Shown: positions 34,236 to 41,327 of the stretch, one piece after another
How positions within the stretch are numbered: position 1 is the first letter of the stretch
How the letters are laid out: each line of letters opens with the position of its first letter
From: Eubacteriaceae bacterium
GTDB lineage: Bacteria > Bacillota > Clostridia > Eubacteriales > Eubacteriaceae
Direction of reading: 5' to 3'
Length of the DNA: 41,327 nucleotides
Assembly (NCBI GenBank): GCA_030156895.1
Contig: JASGLP010000027.1
Location: 1 to 41,327, forward strand
Notes under the pieces: generated by a model
The model's input: only the letters and a program-made list of their open reading frames with translations
The model's database searches: none
What the model was told of the DNA's origin: nothing
Position numbers and translations under genes: made by a program

Positions 34236-34589
34236 TTATCGAGCAACAAGTTCATCTTTCCATAAACGGTCAAGGTCGTAAGTCTCTCTTTCATTCTGAT
34301 GAAAAATGTGAACAATCACATCATAATAATCCATTAAAATCCATCGAGACTCTCGCATACCTTCAATGCCTTTTGGGAAAATTTCCATTTCTTTTGTTTC
34401 AAATTCAATATGATCCGCGATCGCCTTAACCTGACGTTCGGAACTACCGCTGGCAATCACAAAATAGTTGGCAATACTTGTTTTTTCTGATACATTTAAA
34501 ATATCAATATCAAAGCCATTCTTAGCCTCGATCCATTCTCCGATTTTTTTTGCAAATTCTTCTGCAGTTATAAAAACCACTCCTTTCAA
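34236..34589 (-). CDS. rsfS: Ribosome silencing factor RsfS
   Basis: RsfS binds L14 on the 50S subunit and blocks joining with 30S under poor nutrition. The protein has the family pattern 'DIDILNVSEKTSIANYFVIASGSSERQVKAIAD', 'GIEGMRESRWILMDYYDVIVHIFHQNERETYDLDRLW'. The start is uncertain. TTG 34589 has no ribosome site, and AAAGGAG falls just after it. The site would suit a start at about 34571, where the codon is ATA and the next residues 'TAEEFAKKI' match the usual N-terminus. I keep the longest frame. It follows yqeK by 35 bases in the obgE operon. Confidence 0.93.
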   Translation of the reverse strand: MKGVVFITAEEFAKKIGEWIEAKNGFDIDILNVSEKTSIANYFVIASGSSERQVKAIADHIEFETKEMEIFPKGIEGMRESRWILMDYYDVIVHIFHQNERETYDLDRLWKDELVAR

Positions 34590-34624
34590 TATAAATTTTT
34601 ACACTTGTACACATTAGTGAATTC

Positions 34625-35197
34625 TTATCCTTTTTTTATTCGCAGGATCAGATCATTTCTAGCTGATACTGTCTGTTTATGGATCAGTTGACCTTTATCC
34701 AGCAAAAATTTCAAAGTATTGGTTAGGGCTTCCAGGACAGCCATATCCAGATCAAAAACTGCTAAATCTCTTAATTCGGTAAGACCTTTATAATTCCGCC
34801 CAGGTTCTATGCAATCAGCCAGATAAATGATTTTATCCAGTTGCGTCATTTTTTTTCGACCTGTCGTATGATATCTAATCGCATTAAGAACCGCCTCGTC
34901 ATAAACACCATAGTCTTTCTGGGCAATGACCACCCCAACGGGGCCATGCAAAAGGCTGGGATCATTCTTGGATACCCGATCAATTTTTATAGCATTTTCT
35001 TGGGCTAATTTCAGCAAATCGGCATTTGAGAAATTTCTGGCGCAATCGTGCAAAAGAGCTGCCTCAACAACCGGTTCGATAGGTTCGTGGTATCTAATCG
35101 CCAATTTTTTAGCAACTTCCACAACGCCAAGAGTATGCCCAAATCGTTTTGGGCTCAAGTGGGGTTGAATTTTTTCCTTTATTATTAACTCATTCAT
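34625..35197 (-). CDS. yqeK: HD-domain Ap4A hydrolase YqeK
   Basis: YqeK proteins are HD-domain enzymes that cleave diadenosine tetraphosphate symmetrically to two ADP. Metal ligands are visible in 'FGHTLGVVEVA', 'ALLHDCAR' (the HD pair, about residue 50), 'LLHGPVG', 'IRYHTTG' and 'DKIIYLAD'. The length is about 190 residues, normal for the family. Three in-frame ATG codons (35209, 35203, 35197) lie over the end of nadD. I use 35197, whose codon overlaps the nadD stop region; the choice is open. The nadD-yqeK-rsfS order is common in Firmicutes. Confidence 0.92.
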   Translation of the reverse strand: MNELIIKEKIQPHLSPKRFGHTLGVVEVAKKLAIRYHEPIEPVVEAALLHDCARNFSNADLLKLAQENAIKIDRVSKNDPSLLHGPVGVVIAQKDYGVYDEAVLNAIRYHTTGRKKMTQLDKIIYLADCIEPGRNYKGLTELRDLAVFDLDMAVLEALTNTLKFLLDKGQLIHKQTVSARNDLILRIKKG

Positions 35198-35831
35198 CTT
35201 CATTCTCATTTTCGATATCAGGCAAATATAAGTGTTCTTTTATGATATATTGTCGGACATTTTCCGGTAATAAATAGCGAATAGAATAACCGCTTTTAAT
35301 TCTTGACCGAATATCCGACGAAGCGATATCCATTTGTGTTGTATACAGTTTGTAGATAGACGCATCATAAATCTCGCATAATTCATCTATTCGCTCGTCT
35401 AATTTACTTTGAGAATAACCGGGTCTGAAGGTCGTGATAAAAGCAACTGATTTTAAGAGTTCATCAGCACCTTTCCACCTGGTAATCTCAAACATCAAAT
35501 CAGCGCCAGTGATAAAATAGAAAATACAATCTGTAAAGTCACTTTTTAAGGCATTAATTGTATCAATTGTATAGGTAATCCCACTTTGATTGATCTCATG
35601 GGTTATCACTTCAAAACTTTCATTGTCTTGAATGGCCAGCTCTACCATCTTGAGACGGTGCTCTCTTGATATTTCATCATCCGTGAGCTTAAAGGGATTG
35701 TTTCCGGTGGGAATGAACAAAACCTGATCCAGTTGAAACTGATCACGAGCTGATTCAGCCAATAATAAATGCCCCATATGAATCGGATTAAAACTTCCAC
35801 CTAATAATCCAATTTTCCTTTTGTTATCCAT
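35190..35831 (-). CDS. nadD: Nicotinate-nucleotide adenylyltransferase
   Basis: NadD adenylates nicotinate mononucleotide on the way to NAD. The 213-residue protein has the nucleotidyltransferase motif 'GGSFNPIHMGHL' (about 11-22) with the HxGH histidines, and the late 'IASSDIRSRIKSG'. 'TGADLMFEITRW' and 'FIPTGNNPFK' are also typical. ATG 35831 follows AGGAAATT. It lies 24 bases after yhbY and overlaps yqeK. Confidence 0.96.
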   Translation of the reverse strand: MDNKRKIGLLGGSFNPIHMGHLLLAESARDQFQLDQVLFIPTGNNPFKLTDDEISREHRLKMVELAIQDNESFEVITHEINQSGITYTIDTINALKSDFTDCIFYFITGADLMFEITRWKGADELLKSVAFITTFRPGYSQSKLDERIDELCEIYDASIYKLYTTQMDIASSDIRSRIKSGYSIRYLLPENVRQYIIKEHLYLPDIENENEDE

Positions 35832-35855
35832 ATCAATTTCCTATCAATCGATTTA

Positions 35856-36209
35856 CTATCGTTTGTTCAATCTCCCGGACGACTTCTTCTTGATCCGTTT
35901 AATGGGTTTAGTGTTTTTGGAAGGTACCTCAATTCGTGTTTTCAAAAGGTTTTTCTTGTAAAGAACAAATTTACTTCCGATTGTACAAACAAGCTCAGCT
36001 TTGATTGCTTCCGCCAACTCGCGACCGGCTTGATCGGCATCAACCAGGGCATTTTTCTGAACTTTTCCTTTGATCAGTTCTCTGGCAATAACAGCCTCTT
36101 TGGTCTGAGCTATGAGTGTATCGGTGATTCCTTCTTTGCCGACGTAAATAATATCAGGCTGATCAGCAGCCAATTTTCTTAAATAATTTCTTTGTTTGCT
36201 TGTTAACAT
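35856..36209 (-). CDS. yhbY: CRM-domain RNA-binding protein YhbY
   Basis: YhbY is a small CRM-domain protein linked to 50S assembly. 'LTSKQRNYLRKLAADQPDIIYVGKEGIT' forms the first part, and the loop expected to hold GxxG is 'GSKFVLYK' near residue 83. The last 25 residues are a very basic tail ('PIKRIKKKSSGRLNKR'), longer than in E. coli YhbY. I use ATG 36209, with GGAAAG nine bases before; an in-frame TTG at 36218 is less likely. It lies between obgE and nadD, a common Firmicutes order. Confidence 0.9.
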   Translation of the reverse strand: MLTSKQRNYLRKLAADQPDIIYVGKEGITDTLIAQTKEAVIARELIKGKVQKNALVDADQAGRELAEAIKAELVCTIGSKFVLYKKNLLKTRIEVPSKNTKPIKRIKKKSSGRLNKR

Positions 36210-36262
36210 ATTTTTCAACTTTCCGTTTATTATAACATACTTCTCGCATGCACGCCAAAATT

Positions 36263-37546
36263 CTACAGATAGTACTCAAACTCGATCTCATTTAAGCGGA
36301 CAAGATCTTCATCCTTAATACCCATCTTTTCCAGTTCAGTAAAGACACCTTTTTCTTTTAAAACACGCTGAAAATATCCCACTGAGTCAAGATCGTCAAA
36401 GTTAACTGAGTTGATGAGTCTTTCCAGGAAGTCAGCAACCACTACGTAAACGTCGCCGTCCTTCTCGATACGGAAAGATTTTTGATCAAATTCTGCCCGA
36501 TAAAGCTTTTCAGTTTCCGCTTCAATCTCGAAAATCGGCTCTACTTCACCAATTTCTTCAAGTAATACGACCATGCGATCCAACAAAACATCAAGGCCTG
36601 TCCGGGTAGCAGCCGAAATTTCAAAAACCTCATATCCGCGTTTAGTCAGGACTTCCTTTGTTTCTTCAATGATCGCAGAATCGGCCGCAATATCCGTTTT
36701 ATTTAAAGCGACTATCTGACATCGCTTTGCCAGTTTTTTATTATATTTCTCCAATTCCTGATTGATAATATCAAAATCTGCAATTGGCTCTCGACCTTCT
36801 GACCCGGAAATATCCAAAACATGTAAGAGCAGCTTTGTTCGCTCAACGTGCCGTAAAAATTGATCACCTAAGCCAGTCCCATCATGGGCACCCTCAATCA
36901 GGCCAGGAATATCGGCAATAACAAAAGGTTCAGCATTTTTCCACTCAACAACCCCCAGATTAGGAACCAGGGTTGTAAAATGATAGTTTGCAATTTTAGG
37001 CTTGGCTTTGGTAACCACTGATAAAAGTGTCGATTTACCCACATTTGGAAAACCAAGCAAGCCCACATCGGCTAATAACTTCAATTCCAGAATTAAAGTC
37101 TTTTCCTGGCCTTTTATTCCCCCTTGGGCAAAACGAGGCGCCTGACGTGTAGCCGTTGCGTAATTCATATTTCCGCGACCACCTCTTCCGCCTTCAGCCA
37201 CAACCGCTTTTTCACCATCCTCTGAAAGATCGCAAATCACTCTGCCAGTCTCTTTATTTTTGACAATTGTTCCTACTGGTACTTTGATGATTAAATCCTG
37301 ACCATCTTTGCCCGAACTTCGGCCACCAGTTCCATTGCTGCCATTTTCCGCTTTTTGTTTTCTTTTGTATTTGAATTCGACCAGTGTTCGATGACCATTA
37401 TCGGCGACAAAAATAATATTCCCGCCGCGTCCCCCATTTCCACCATCCGGCCCGCCATTAGGTACATATTTCTCGCGCCGGAAACTCATACCACCATGCC
37501 CGCCATCCCCAGCTTTTACAAAAATTTCTGCTTGATCTATAAACAT
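36263..37546 (-). CDS. obgE: GTPase ObgE/CgtA
   Basis: Obg is an essential GTPase in late 50S assembly and the stringent response. The 427-residue protein has the glycine-rich Obg domain ('VKAGDGGHGGMSFRREKYVP', 'GGDGGNGGRGG'-like repeats), a G domain with 'GFPNVGKST' (about 165), 'DIPGLIEGAHDGTGLGDQFL' and 'ALNKTD', and a C-terminal OCT domain (from about 340). ATG 37546 follows GAGGAAAA. The longer frame upstream has no support. It has a promoter at 37577-37606 and is the first gene of obgE-yhbY-nadD-yqeK-rsfS. Confidence 0.97.
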   Translation of the reverse strand: MFIDQAEIFVKAGDGGHGGMSFRREKYVPNGGPDGGNGGRGGNIIFVADNGHRTLVEFKYKRKQKAENGSNGTGGRSSGKDGQDLIIKVPVGTIVKNKETGRVICDLSEDGEKAVVAEGGRGGRGNMNYATATRQAPRFAQGGIKGQEKTLILELKLLADVGLLGFPNVGKSTLLSVVTKAKPKIANYHFTTLVPNLGVVEWKNAEPFVIADIPGLIEGAHDGTGLGDQFLRHVERTKLLLHVLDISGSEGREPIADFDIINQELEKYNKKLAKRCQIVALNKTDIAADSAIIEETKEVLTKRGYEVFEISAATRTGLDVLLDRMVVLLEEIGEVEPIFEIEAETEKLYRAEFDQKSFRIEKDGDVYVVVADFLERLINSVNFDDLDSVGYFQRVLKEKGVFTELEKMGIKDEDLVRLNEIEFEYYL

Positions 37547-37576
37547 TTTTTCCTCGCTTATACAGGATCTCACATT

Positions 37577-37606
37577 AATATAAAAGTCTTCAATATGACT
37601 AATCAA
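37577..37606 (-). promoter_or_regulatory. Probable promoter of the obgE operon
   Basis: On the minus strand, TTGATT (37601-37606), an 18-base spacer and TATATT (37577-37582) lie about 30 bases before the obgE start and after the rpmA terminator. Confidence 0.5.
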
Positions 37607-37622
37607 TTAATGATCGTCCCGT

Positions 37623-37666
37623 AAAAAATAAAACCCCTTATCAGCTATACGATCATAAGAGGTTTT
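37623..37666 (-). terminator. Terminator of rplU-prp-rpmA
   Basis: On the minus strand, a 12-bp stem with one G-U pair (37655-37666 with 37630-37641) and a 13-base loop is followed by a T-rich run with six T in a row. It separates the L21/L27 genes from obgE. Confidence 0.85.
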
Positions 37667-37692
37667 ATCATAATTTTATTAATAGTTCGAAA

Positions 37693-37980
37693 CTAAATAG
37701 CTTCTCTTGGGTAAATACTGACCTGCTTTTTATCCCGGCCTTTTCGTTCAAAGCGAACAATTCCGTCTTCCAAGGCAAATAAAGTATCGTCTCCGCCTTT
37801 TCCAACATTTAAACCTGGATGGATTTTAGTCCCACGCTGTCTGACCAGAATATTACCAGCCAGTACGAACTGACCATCTCCTCTTTTAACGCCAAGTCGT
37901 TTTGACTCACTGTCACGACCATTTCTTGAACTACCTACCCCTTTTTTATGAGCAAATAGTTGAAGGTTCATTTTAATCAT
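37693..37980 (-). CDS. rpmA: Ribosomal protein L27 (precursor)
   Basis: L27 lies at the peptidyl-transferase centre, where its free N-terminus contacts the tRNA ends. The 95-residue protein has the core '[22 protein letters not shown]' and '[17 protein letters not shown]'. In front is a short extension '[10 protein letters not shown]' that resembles the extension Prp removes in Firmicutes before L27 becomes functional. ATG 37980 follows AGGAGGTG. The protease gene prp is directly upstream, 11 bases away. Confidence 0.98.
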   Translation of the reverse strand: MIKMNLQLFAHKKGVGSSRNGRDSESKRLGVKRGDGQFVLAGNILVRQRGTKIHPGLNVGKGGDDTLFALEDGIVRFERKGRDKKQVSIYPREAI

Positions 37981-37991
37981 ATTTTCACCTC

Positions 37992-38324
37992 CTAATTTTC
38001 AACTTCTTCAATTTTTATATAGTTTCCGTAAGCTTCTTCAACACCTTTAATTCCTAAAATATAGGTATCAAGAAGCAACTGTGTTTCCTTTGATATCGAA
38101 TCATTAGCCGTTTCGGGAATGAAAAAAGTAACCGCTCCCTCTTGGATCTTCTCATTAAGATCTTGGCGACCTACTAGTTCCGTAAGACCATTTAGAATGC
38201 TGATCGTTAAAACAGAAATAGCAGCACAAACGATATCTTCTCCAGCATCTGCATAACCAGCATGACCCAGTACAGATATTTGGGAAACACGGTGATTCTC
38301 TTTAATGATTTGAATTCGTGTCAT
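37992..38324 (-). CDS. prp: Ribosomal-processing cysteine protease Prp
   Basis: Prp cleaves the N-terminal extension of L27, an essential step in Firmicutes that carry it. The 110-residue protein has the catalytic His in '[13 protein letters not shown]' (about residue 21) and the catalytic Cys in '[10 protein letters not shown]' (about 33). ATG 38324 overlaps the rplU stop as TAATG, so the two are translationally coupled. The rplU-prp-rpmA order fits its role. Older annotations call it YsxB or DUF464. Confidence 0.95.
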   Translation of the reverse strand: MTRIQIIKENHRVSQISVLGHAGYADAGEDIVCAAISVLTISILNGLTELVGRQDLNEKIQEGAVTFFIPETANDSISKETQLLLDTYILGIKGVEEAYGNYIKIEEVEN

Positions 38325-38641
38325 TAAGCTTCAATGCCAGTGATTTTTACTTTCATATATGGTTGACGGTGTCCTTGTTTTTTGCGATAATCTTTTTTTG
38401 ATTTATACTTAAAAATAATCACTTTAGGACCTTTAGCTACTTCCAGAATCTCAGCTTTAACAACAGCATTTTCGACAACTGGCGCACCAACAACCATCTC
38501 GCCGTCTTTATTGACAGCTAAAACATCAGTAAAGGTAATTTCTTTAACATCATCTTCTTCGAAATTGATCTTTTCAATCTGAATAACATCATCTTTCTGA
38601 ACACGATACTGTTTACCACCTGTTTTAATAATTGCGTACAT
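38324..38641 (-). CDS. rplU: Ribosomal protein L21
   Basis: L21 binds 23S rRNA next to L20. The 105-residue protein has the family start '[15 protein letters not shown]', then '[17 protein letters not shown]' and the basic end '[19 protein letters not shown]'. ATG 38641 follows AGGAGG. It is the first gene of rplU-prp-rpmA behind an L21-type leader. Confidence 0.98.
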   Translation of the reverse strand: MYAIIKTGGKQYRVQKDDVIQIEKINFEEDDVKEITFTDVLAVNKDGEMVVGAPVVENAVVKAEILEVAKGPKVIIFKYKSKKDYRKKQGHRQPYMKVKITGIEA

Positions 38642-38714
38642 AATCCACCTCCTCTTACCAGACTCGCCACAAAAGGTGCTTTCGTCTTAAAACCTTCTAT
38701 GTGCGGTACATAAC
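38642..38714 (-). ncRNA. L21-type leader before rplU
   Basis: The 73-base untranslated leader contains AGACGAAAGCACC, then TTTTGTGGCGAGTCTGG, which can form the small stem-loop (AGAC/GTCT) characteristic of the Firmicutes L21 leader. Control by L21 is the proposed role in that family. No terminator is visible in it, so translational control is more likely. The class is assigned from memory of the family. Confidence 0.7.
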
Positions 38715-38720
38715 ATTAGA

Positions 38721-38749
38721 ATGTTACCACGTTCATTTGCTCTTGTCAA
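38721..38749 (-). promoter_or_regulatory. Promoter of rplU-prp-rpmA
   Basis: On the minus strand, a perfect TTGACA (38744-38749), a 17-base spacer and TAACAT (38721-38726). A small palindrome (38711-38726) overlaps the -10 box. Confidence 0.75.
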
Positions 38750-38775
38750 TAATTATTTCATATTAACATAATTGT

Positions 38776-38805
38776 TTGAATGATTTACTTAATTGTTGGT
38801 ATAAT
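38776..38805 (+). promoter_or_regulatory. Promoter of the sortase gene
   Basis: On the plus strand, TTGAAT (38776-38781), an 18-base spacer and a perfect TATAAT (38800-38805) with TGG in front. It diverges from the rplU promoter, 26 bases away. Confidence 0.65.
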
Positions 38806-38852
38806 AATCATAGTATCAAAAAATGAAAACAAAGGTTTGGAGGTGCTTTTCA

Positions 38853-39563
38853 ATGTCTCGAAAAAAAAGAATTCCAATGATCTTTGGCCTGATTATTGTT
38901 TTAACAATTATCGGGCTGGGAATCTATAATTTTTATCCCAGTTATCAAGCAAAGCAAGAAAAAAGCGCACTGATTGCAGTTGCTTCTGTGTCGCAATCTG
39001 ATGATGGCAGTGATCGTATAAATTTCGAATCTCTCAAAGCTCAAAACTCCGATACTGTCGGTTGGATATTAATTGAGGGGACACCTGTCAATTATCCCGT
39101 GATGCAATCTAGCGACAACGATTTCTATCTTCACCACAATTTTTATAAAGAAGCCAGCGTTCCGGCTTCTATATTTCTCGATTATCTGTGTGATTCTGTT
39201 AACACAAGAAATTATGTCTTATACGGCCATTACATGTCGGATGAATCAATGTTTGGCTCGCTTTGGAATTATCAGGATCAAGCCTATCTTGAAGAACATC
39301 CAACAATTCAATTTGATATGCCCGGCAACAACGGTGACTGGGAAATTTTTTCGGTCTATACCGTTCCCGCCGATTATGAATACCGACAAGCGGAATTTGT
39401 GGATGATAACGACTTTTTTCAATATGTCAGTCGCTTAAAAGCAAATTCCGTATATCCGATAAACGTAGAACCAACCCCGACTGACACAATTCTAACTCTC
39501 TCAACCTGCATTTACACATTTGATGATGCCCGTTTTGTTGTCCAGGCCAGGCGAGTGAATTAG
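38853..39563 (+). CDS. srtB: Class B sortase
   Basis: Sortases cleave a sorting motif and attach proteins to the cell wall. The 236-residue protein has an N-terminal membrane anchor after 'SRKKR' and an extracellular catalytic domain. The conserved His is in 'LYGHYM' (about residue 129), the nucleophile Cys in 'TLSTC' (about 217), and the Arg in 'RFVVQARR'. 'DTVGWILIEGTPVNYPVMQ' and 'ASIFLDY' are typical of class B. I start at ATG 38853 behind GGAGG; the in-frame ATG at 38823 lies before that site. It is the only clear plus-strand gene here, and no substrate with a sorting signal is next to it. Confidence 0.92.
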   Translation: MSRKKRIPMIFGLIIVLTIIGLGIYNFYPSYQAKQEKSALIAVASVSQSDDGSDRINFESLKAQNSDTVGWILIEGTPVNYPVMQSSDNDFYLHHNFYKEASVPASIFLDYLCDSVNTRNYVLYGHYMSDESMFGSLWNYQDQAYLEEHPTIQFDMPGNNGDWEIFSVYTVPADYEYRQAEFVDDNDFFQYVSRLKANSVYPINVEPTPTDTILTLSTCIYTFDDARFVVQARRVN

Positions 39564-39586
39564 CCAAAATCGGCGCAAACCCCGCT

Positions 39587-39711
39587 CCGACCAATTGGAT
39601 TTCGCAGTCTGCACGCGGATTCGTACAGTTGCCCAAGTTGAAAACATAAATTATAAGCGTTTCCTTGCAACTGTTCGTCCCGAGGCAGACAGCTGAAAAG
39701 CCAATTGTCGG
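39587..39711. repeat. Nested imperfect inverted repeat (possible structured RNA or repeat element)
   Basis: Three pairs of matching arms nest around one centre. CCGACCAATTGG (39587-39598) pairs with CCAATTGTCGG (39701-39711), GTCTG (39607-39611) with CAGAC (39686-39690), and ACAGTTGC (39625-39632) with GCAACTGT (39667-39674). CAAAC (39576-39580) and GTTTG (39721-39725) could extend it. The stretch looks more GC-rich than its surroundings. It fills the gap between the convergent sortase and symporter genes. It may be a dispersed repeat, a structured RNA or an elaborate terminator; no T-run follows directly. Confidence 0.55.
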
Positions 39712-39778
39712 TGCTCAAGTGTTTGAAATTTACTTTATCTTTAATCCACTAGTCACTTTTAAGGGCATTTTTCTTTGT

Positions 39779-41206
39779 TTAGTTTTCGTTAACTGATACA
39801 GTTGAATCCTGCATTCCTGACTTTTCCAGTGGCAAAACATTATCCTGAAAATCAAAACATGATTCAGCAATCACCTTATTCAGAACAATCAGTGAAATCA
39901 GGTTTGGAATGGCCATTAATCCATTCATGGTATCAGAAATATTCCAGACAATATCCAGTGTTGTCGTTGCTCCAACAAAAGCCATAATACAGAAAATAAA
40001 ACGATATGCACGAATCACTTTGTGATTTTTTACAATAAACTCCAGTGATTTCTCGCCATAATATTCCCAGCCGAGAATGGTGGAAAAGGCAAATAACATA
40101 ATCCCGATGGTCACCAGCCAACCGCCCACAGGCCCCAGGGTTGCGGAGAAAGCCTGAATGGTCAGATTTGCCCCTTTTACCACTTGACCGGTCGCATCAA
40201 CAGATCCTAAAACACCGGATGTGGCAATTACCAAACCTGTTACACTGCAAACCACCAAAGTATCGAAAAAGGTTCCAGTCATATTGATATAACCTTGTCG
40301 TGAAGGATGGTCTGTTTTTGCTGCAGCAGCTGCAATAGGAGCCGATCCTAAGCCCGCTTCATTTGAAAAAACACCACGCGCAACGCCCCAACGCATTGCT
40401 GATAACATACTGGCAATAATCGTACCGCCAATACCACCGCTGACCGCTTTTATGGAAAAAGCCATGCTAAAAATCTGAGCTAAACCCGTTGGCAGGTTTC
40501 TGATATTAAGTAAAATTACAATAATACCTGCCGCGAAATAAAAAACCGCCATAAAAGGAACAATGACACCGCAAACCCGACCAATACTTTTAATGCCACC
40601 CAGCAAAACGATTAGAGCCAGCACTGTAATGATTGCACCCACAATCCAGGGCGCAATGCCAAAAGTTGAATTAACCGCGCCTGCGATCGAATTTGCCTGG
40701 GTCATATTGCCAATTCCAAAGGATGCCATAACGGCAAAAAAAGAAAAAGCATAGGCCAGGACAGTACCCAAACCTTTGTTTTTAAACCCATACTTCATGG
40801 CATACATGGGTCCACCAGACATTTCACCATCTTCGTTTACCTGGCGATATTTAACTGCCAACACACTCTCAGCATATTTTGTCGATAAACCAAACAATGC
40901 ACTAATCCACATCCAAACCAGGGCACCGGGACCACCAAGCACCATGGCCGTCGCAACTCCAACAATATTCCCAGTTCCAATGGTTGCAGCCAATGCCGTC
41001 ATCAAAGATTGAAATGGTGTAATATCGCCGGCTGATTTTTCGCTTTTGTCCTTTTTAAATACGGATTTAATCGCATAGCCCAAGTTACGCCAGGGCAAAA
41101 ACTTTAACCGGATCGTTAAAAATATTCCCGTTCCCATCAGTAAGGCCAGCATAATCGGCCCCCACACAAAATCGTTTACAATTGCTACTAACTCCGAAAA
41201 ATTCAT
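39779..41206 (-). CDS. Sodium/alanine symporter (AGCS family)
   Basis: This inner-membrane carrier takes up alanine or glycine with sodium. The 475-residue protein has about eleven membrane helices and the family signatures 'TALAATIGTGNIVGVATAM' (about 70), 'GGPMYAMKYG', 'FSNEAGLGSAPIAAAAAKTDHPSRQG' (about 275-300) and 'STILGWEYYGEKSLEF'. ATG 41206 follows a strong GGGGGAGG. It is convergent with the sortase gene. I see no clear terminator at its end. The exact amino acid carried (alanine, glycine or both) cannot be read from the sequence. Confidence 0.95.
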   Translation of the reverse strand: MNFSELVAIVNDFVWGPIMLALLMGTGIFLTIRLKFLPWRNLGYAIKSVFKKDKSEKSAGDITPFQSLMTALAATIGTGNIVGVATAMVLGGPGALVWMWISALFGLSTKYAESVLAVKYRQVNEDGEMSGGPMYAMKYGFKNKGLGTVLAYAFSFFAVMASFGIGNMTQANSIAGAVNSTFGIAPWIVGAIITVLALIVLLGGIKSIGRVCGVIVPFMAVFYFAAGIIVILLNIRNLPTGLAQIFSMAFSIKAVSGGIGGTIIASMLSAMRWGVARGVFSNEAGLGSAPIAAAAAKTDHPSRQGYINMTGTFFDTLVVCSVTGLVIATSGVLGSVDATGQVVKGANLTIQAFSATLGPVGGWLVTIGIMLFAFSTILGWEYYGEKSLEFIVKNHKVIRAYRFIFCIMAFVGATTTLDIVWNISDTMNGLMAIPNLISLIVLNKVIAESCFDFQDNVLPLEKSGMQDSTVSVNEN

Positions 41207-41327
41207 TTTTCCTCCCCCAGGATCGTCGTGGTAGTGTCAAGTAAAACACCCCTATTTTTTTATAAAACCTATATTTACAGGGTTTTCGAAGTTTTTTCAA
41301 ATAAAAAAACAATGACCCCCTGTTTTC
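41207..41327. other. Upstream region of the symporter gene at the window edge
   Basis: The 121 bases hold the symporter ribosome site, a TTGACA-like box with no matching -10 at the right distance, and AAAACC/GGTTTT pairing near 41267-41286. No gene is seen. An overlapping 75-codon frame on the minus strand is not convincing. Confidence 0.3.

Noticed and set aside
39427-39636. 69-codon minus-strand frame over the sortase end and the inverted repeat
   Set aside because: It is antisense to conserved sortase residues and has no ribosome site.
41085-41312. 75-codon minus-strand frame at the right edge
   Set aside because: It overlaps the well-supported symporter start in another frame and matches nothing I know.
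41220-41327. Possible insertion-sequence end with TGTCAAGTAAAA-like sequence
   Set aside because: No transposase, target duplication or matching second end is visible, so the support is too thin.
1-41327. CRISPR array, rRNA genes or prophage
   Set aside because: No regularly spaced repeats, rRNA sequence or phage structural genes are seen.

Overview
The window is AT-rich (roughly 35-40 % G+C by eye). Nearly all genes lie on the minus strand in closely packed operons; only a sortase gene is clearly on the plus strand. The features point to a Gram-positive anaerobe of the Clostridia, most like Eubacteriaceae such as Acetobacterium: strong AGGAGG ribosome sites, T-box leaders on trp, pheST and thrS, an infC gene starting at AUU behind a leader terminator, an L27 precursor with its Prp protease gene, and PTS-type DhaKLM. 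The genus is inference; no rRNA is present.

Layout from left to right (most operons read right to left). 1-1688: a 7TM-GAF sensor split by a frameshift in a nine-A run, running off the window. 2113-2443: comFB with its own promoter. 2485-4673: dhaK-dhaL-dhaM for phosphoenolpyruvate-dependent dihydroxyacetone phosphorylation. 4855-11672: a complete trpEGDCFBA operon, with overlapping or adjoining genes behind a promoter and a tryptophan T-box. 11857-12036: tRNA-Leu(GAG) with promoter and terminator. 12044-20729: pheS-pheT-dprA-zapA, then polA-coaE, with a phenylalanine T-box before pheS. 20730-23627: ktrB-ktrA and a SpoU-type rRNA methyltransferase gene. 23844-25243: infC-rpmI-rplT with an L20-type leader. 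25264-27498: thrS with a threonine T-box. 27515-29284: a radical SAM protein.

29602-34209 holds ychF, a Yip1-type membrane protein, a MacB-like permease, an exported CARDB-like protein and a LolD/MacB-like ATPase. The last four genes look like one ABC export or envelope module of unknown substrate. 34236-37606 holds obgE-yhbY-nadD-yqeK-rsfS (ribosome assembly, NAD synthesis, Ap4A hydrolysis). 37623-38749 holds rplU-prp-rpmA with an L21-type leader; Prp is expected to trim the N-terminus of L27. 38776-39563 is a divergent class B sortase gene, followed by an unexplained nested inverted repeat at 39587-39711. 39779-41206 is a sodium/alanine symporter gene.

Most of the window is core metabolism, translation and replication, much of it controlled by RNA leaders. 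The least explained parts are the frameshifted sensor beside comFB, the orphan open frame at 1765-2286, the ABC/exported-protein/Yip1 module, the stem-loop between dhaL and dhaM, and the inverted repeat after the sortase gene. I found no CRISPR array, rRNA, intact insertion sequence or prophage.
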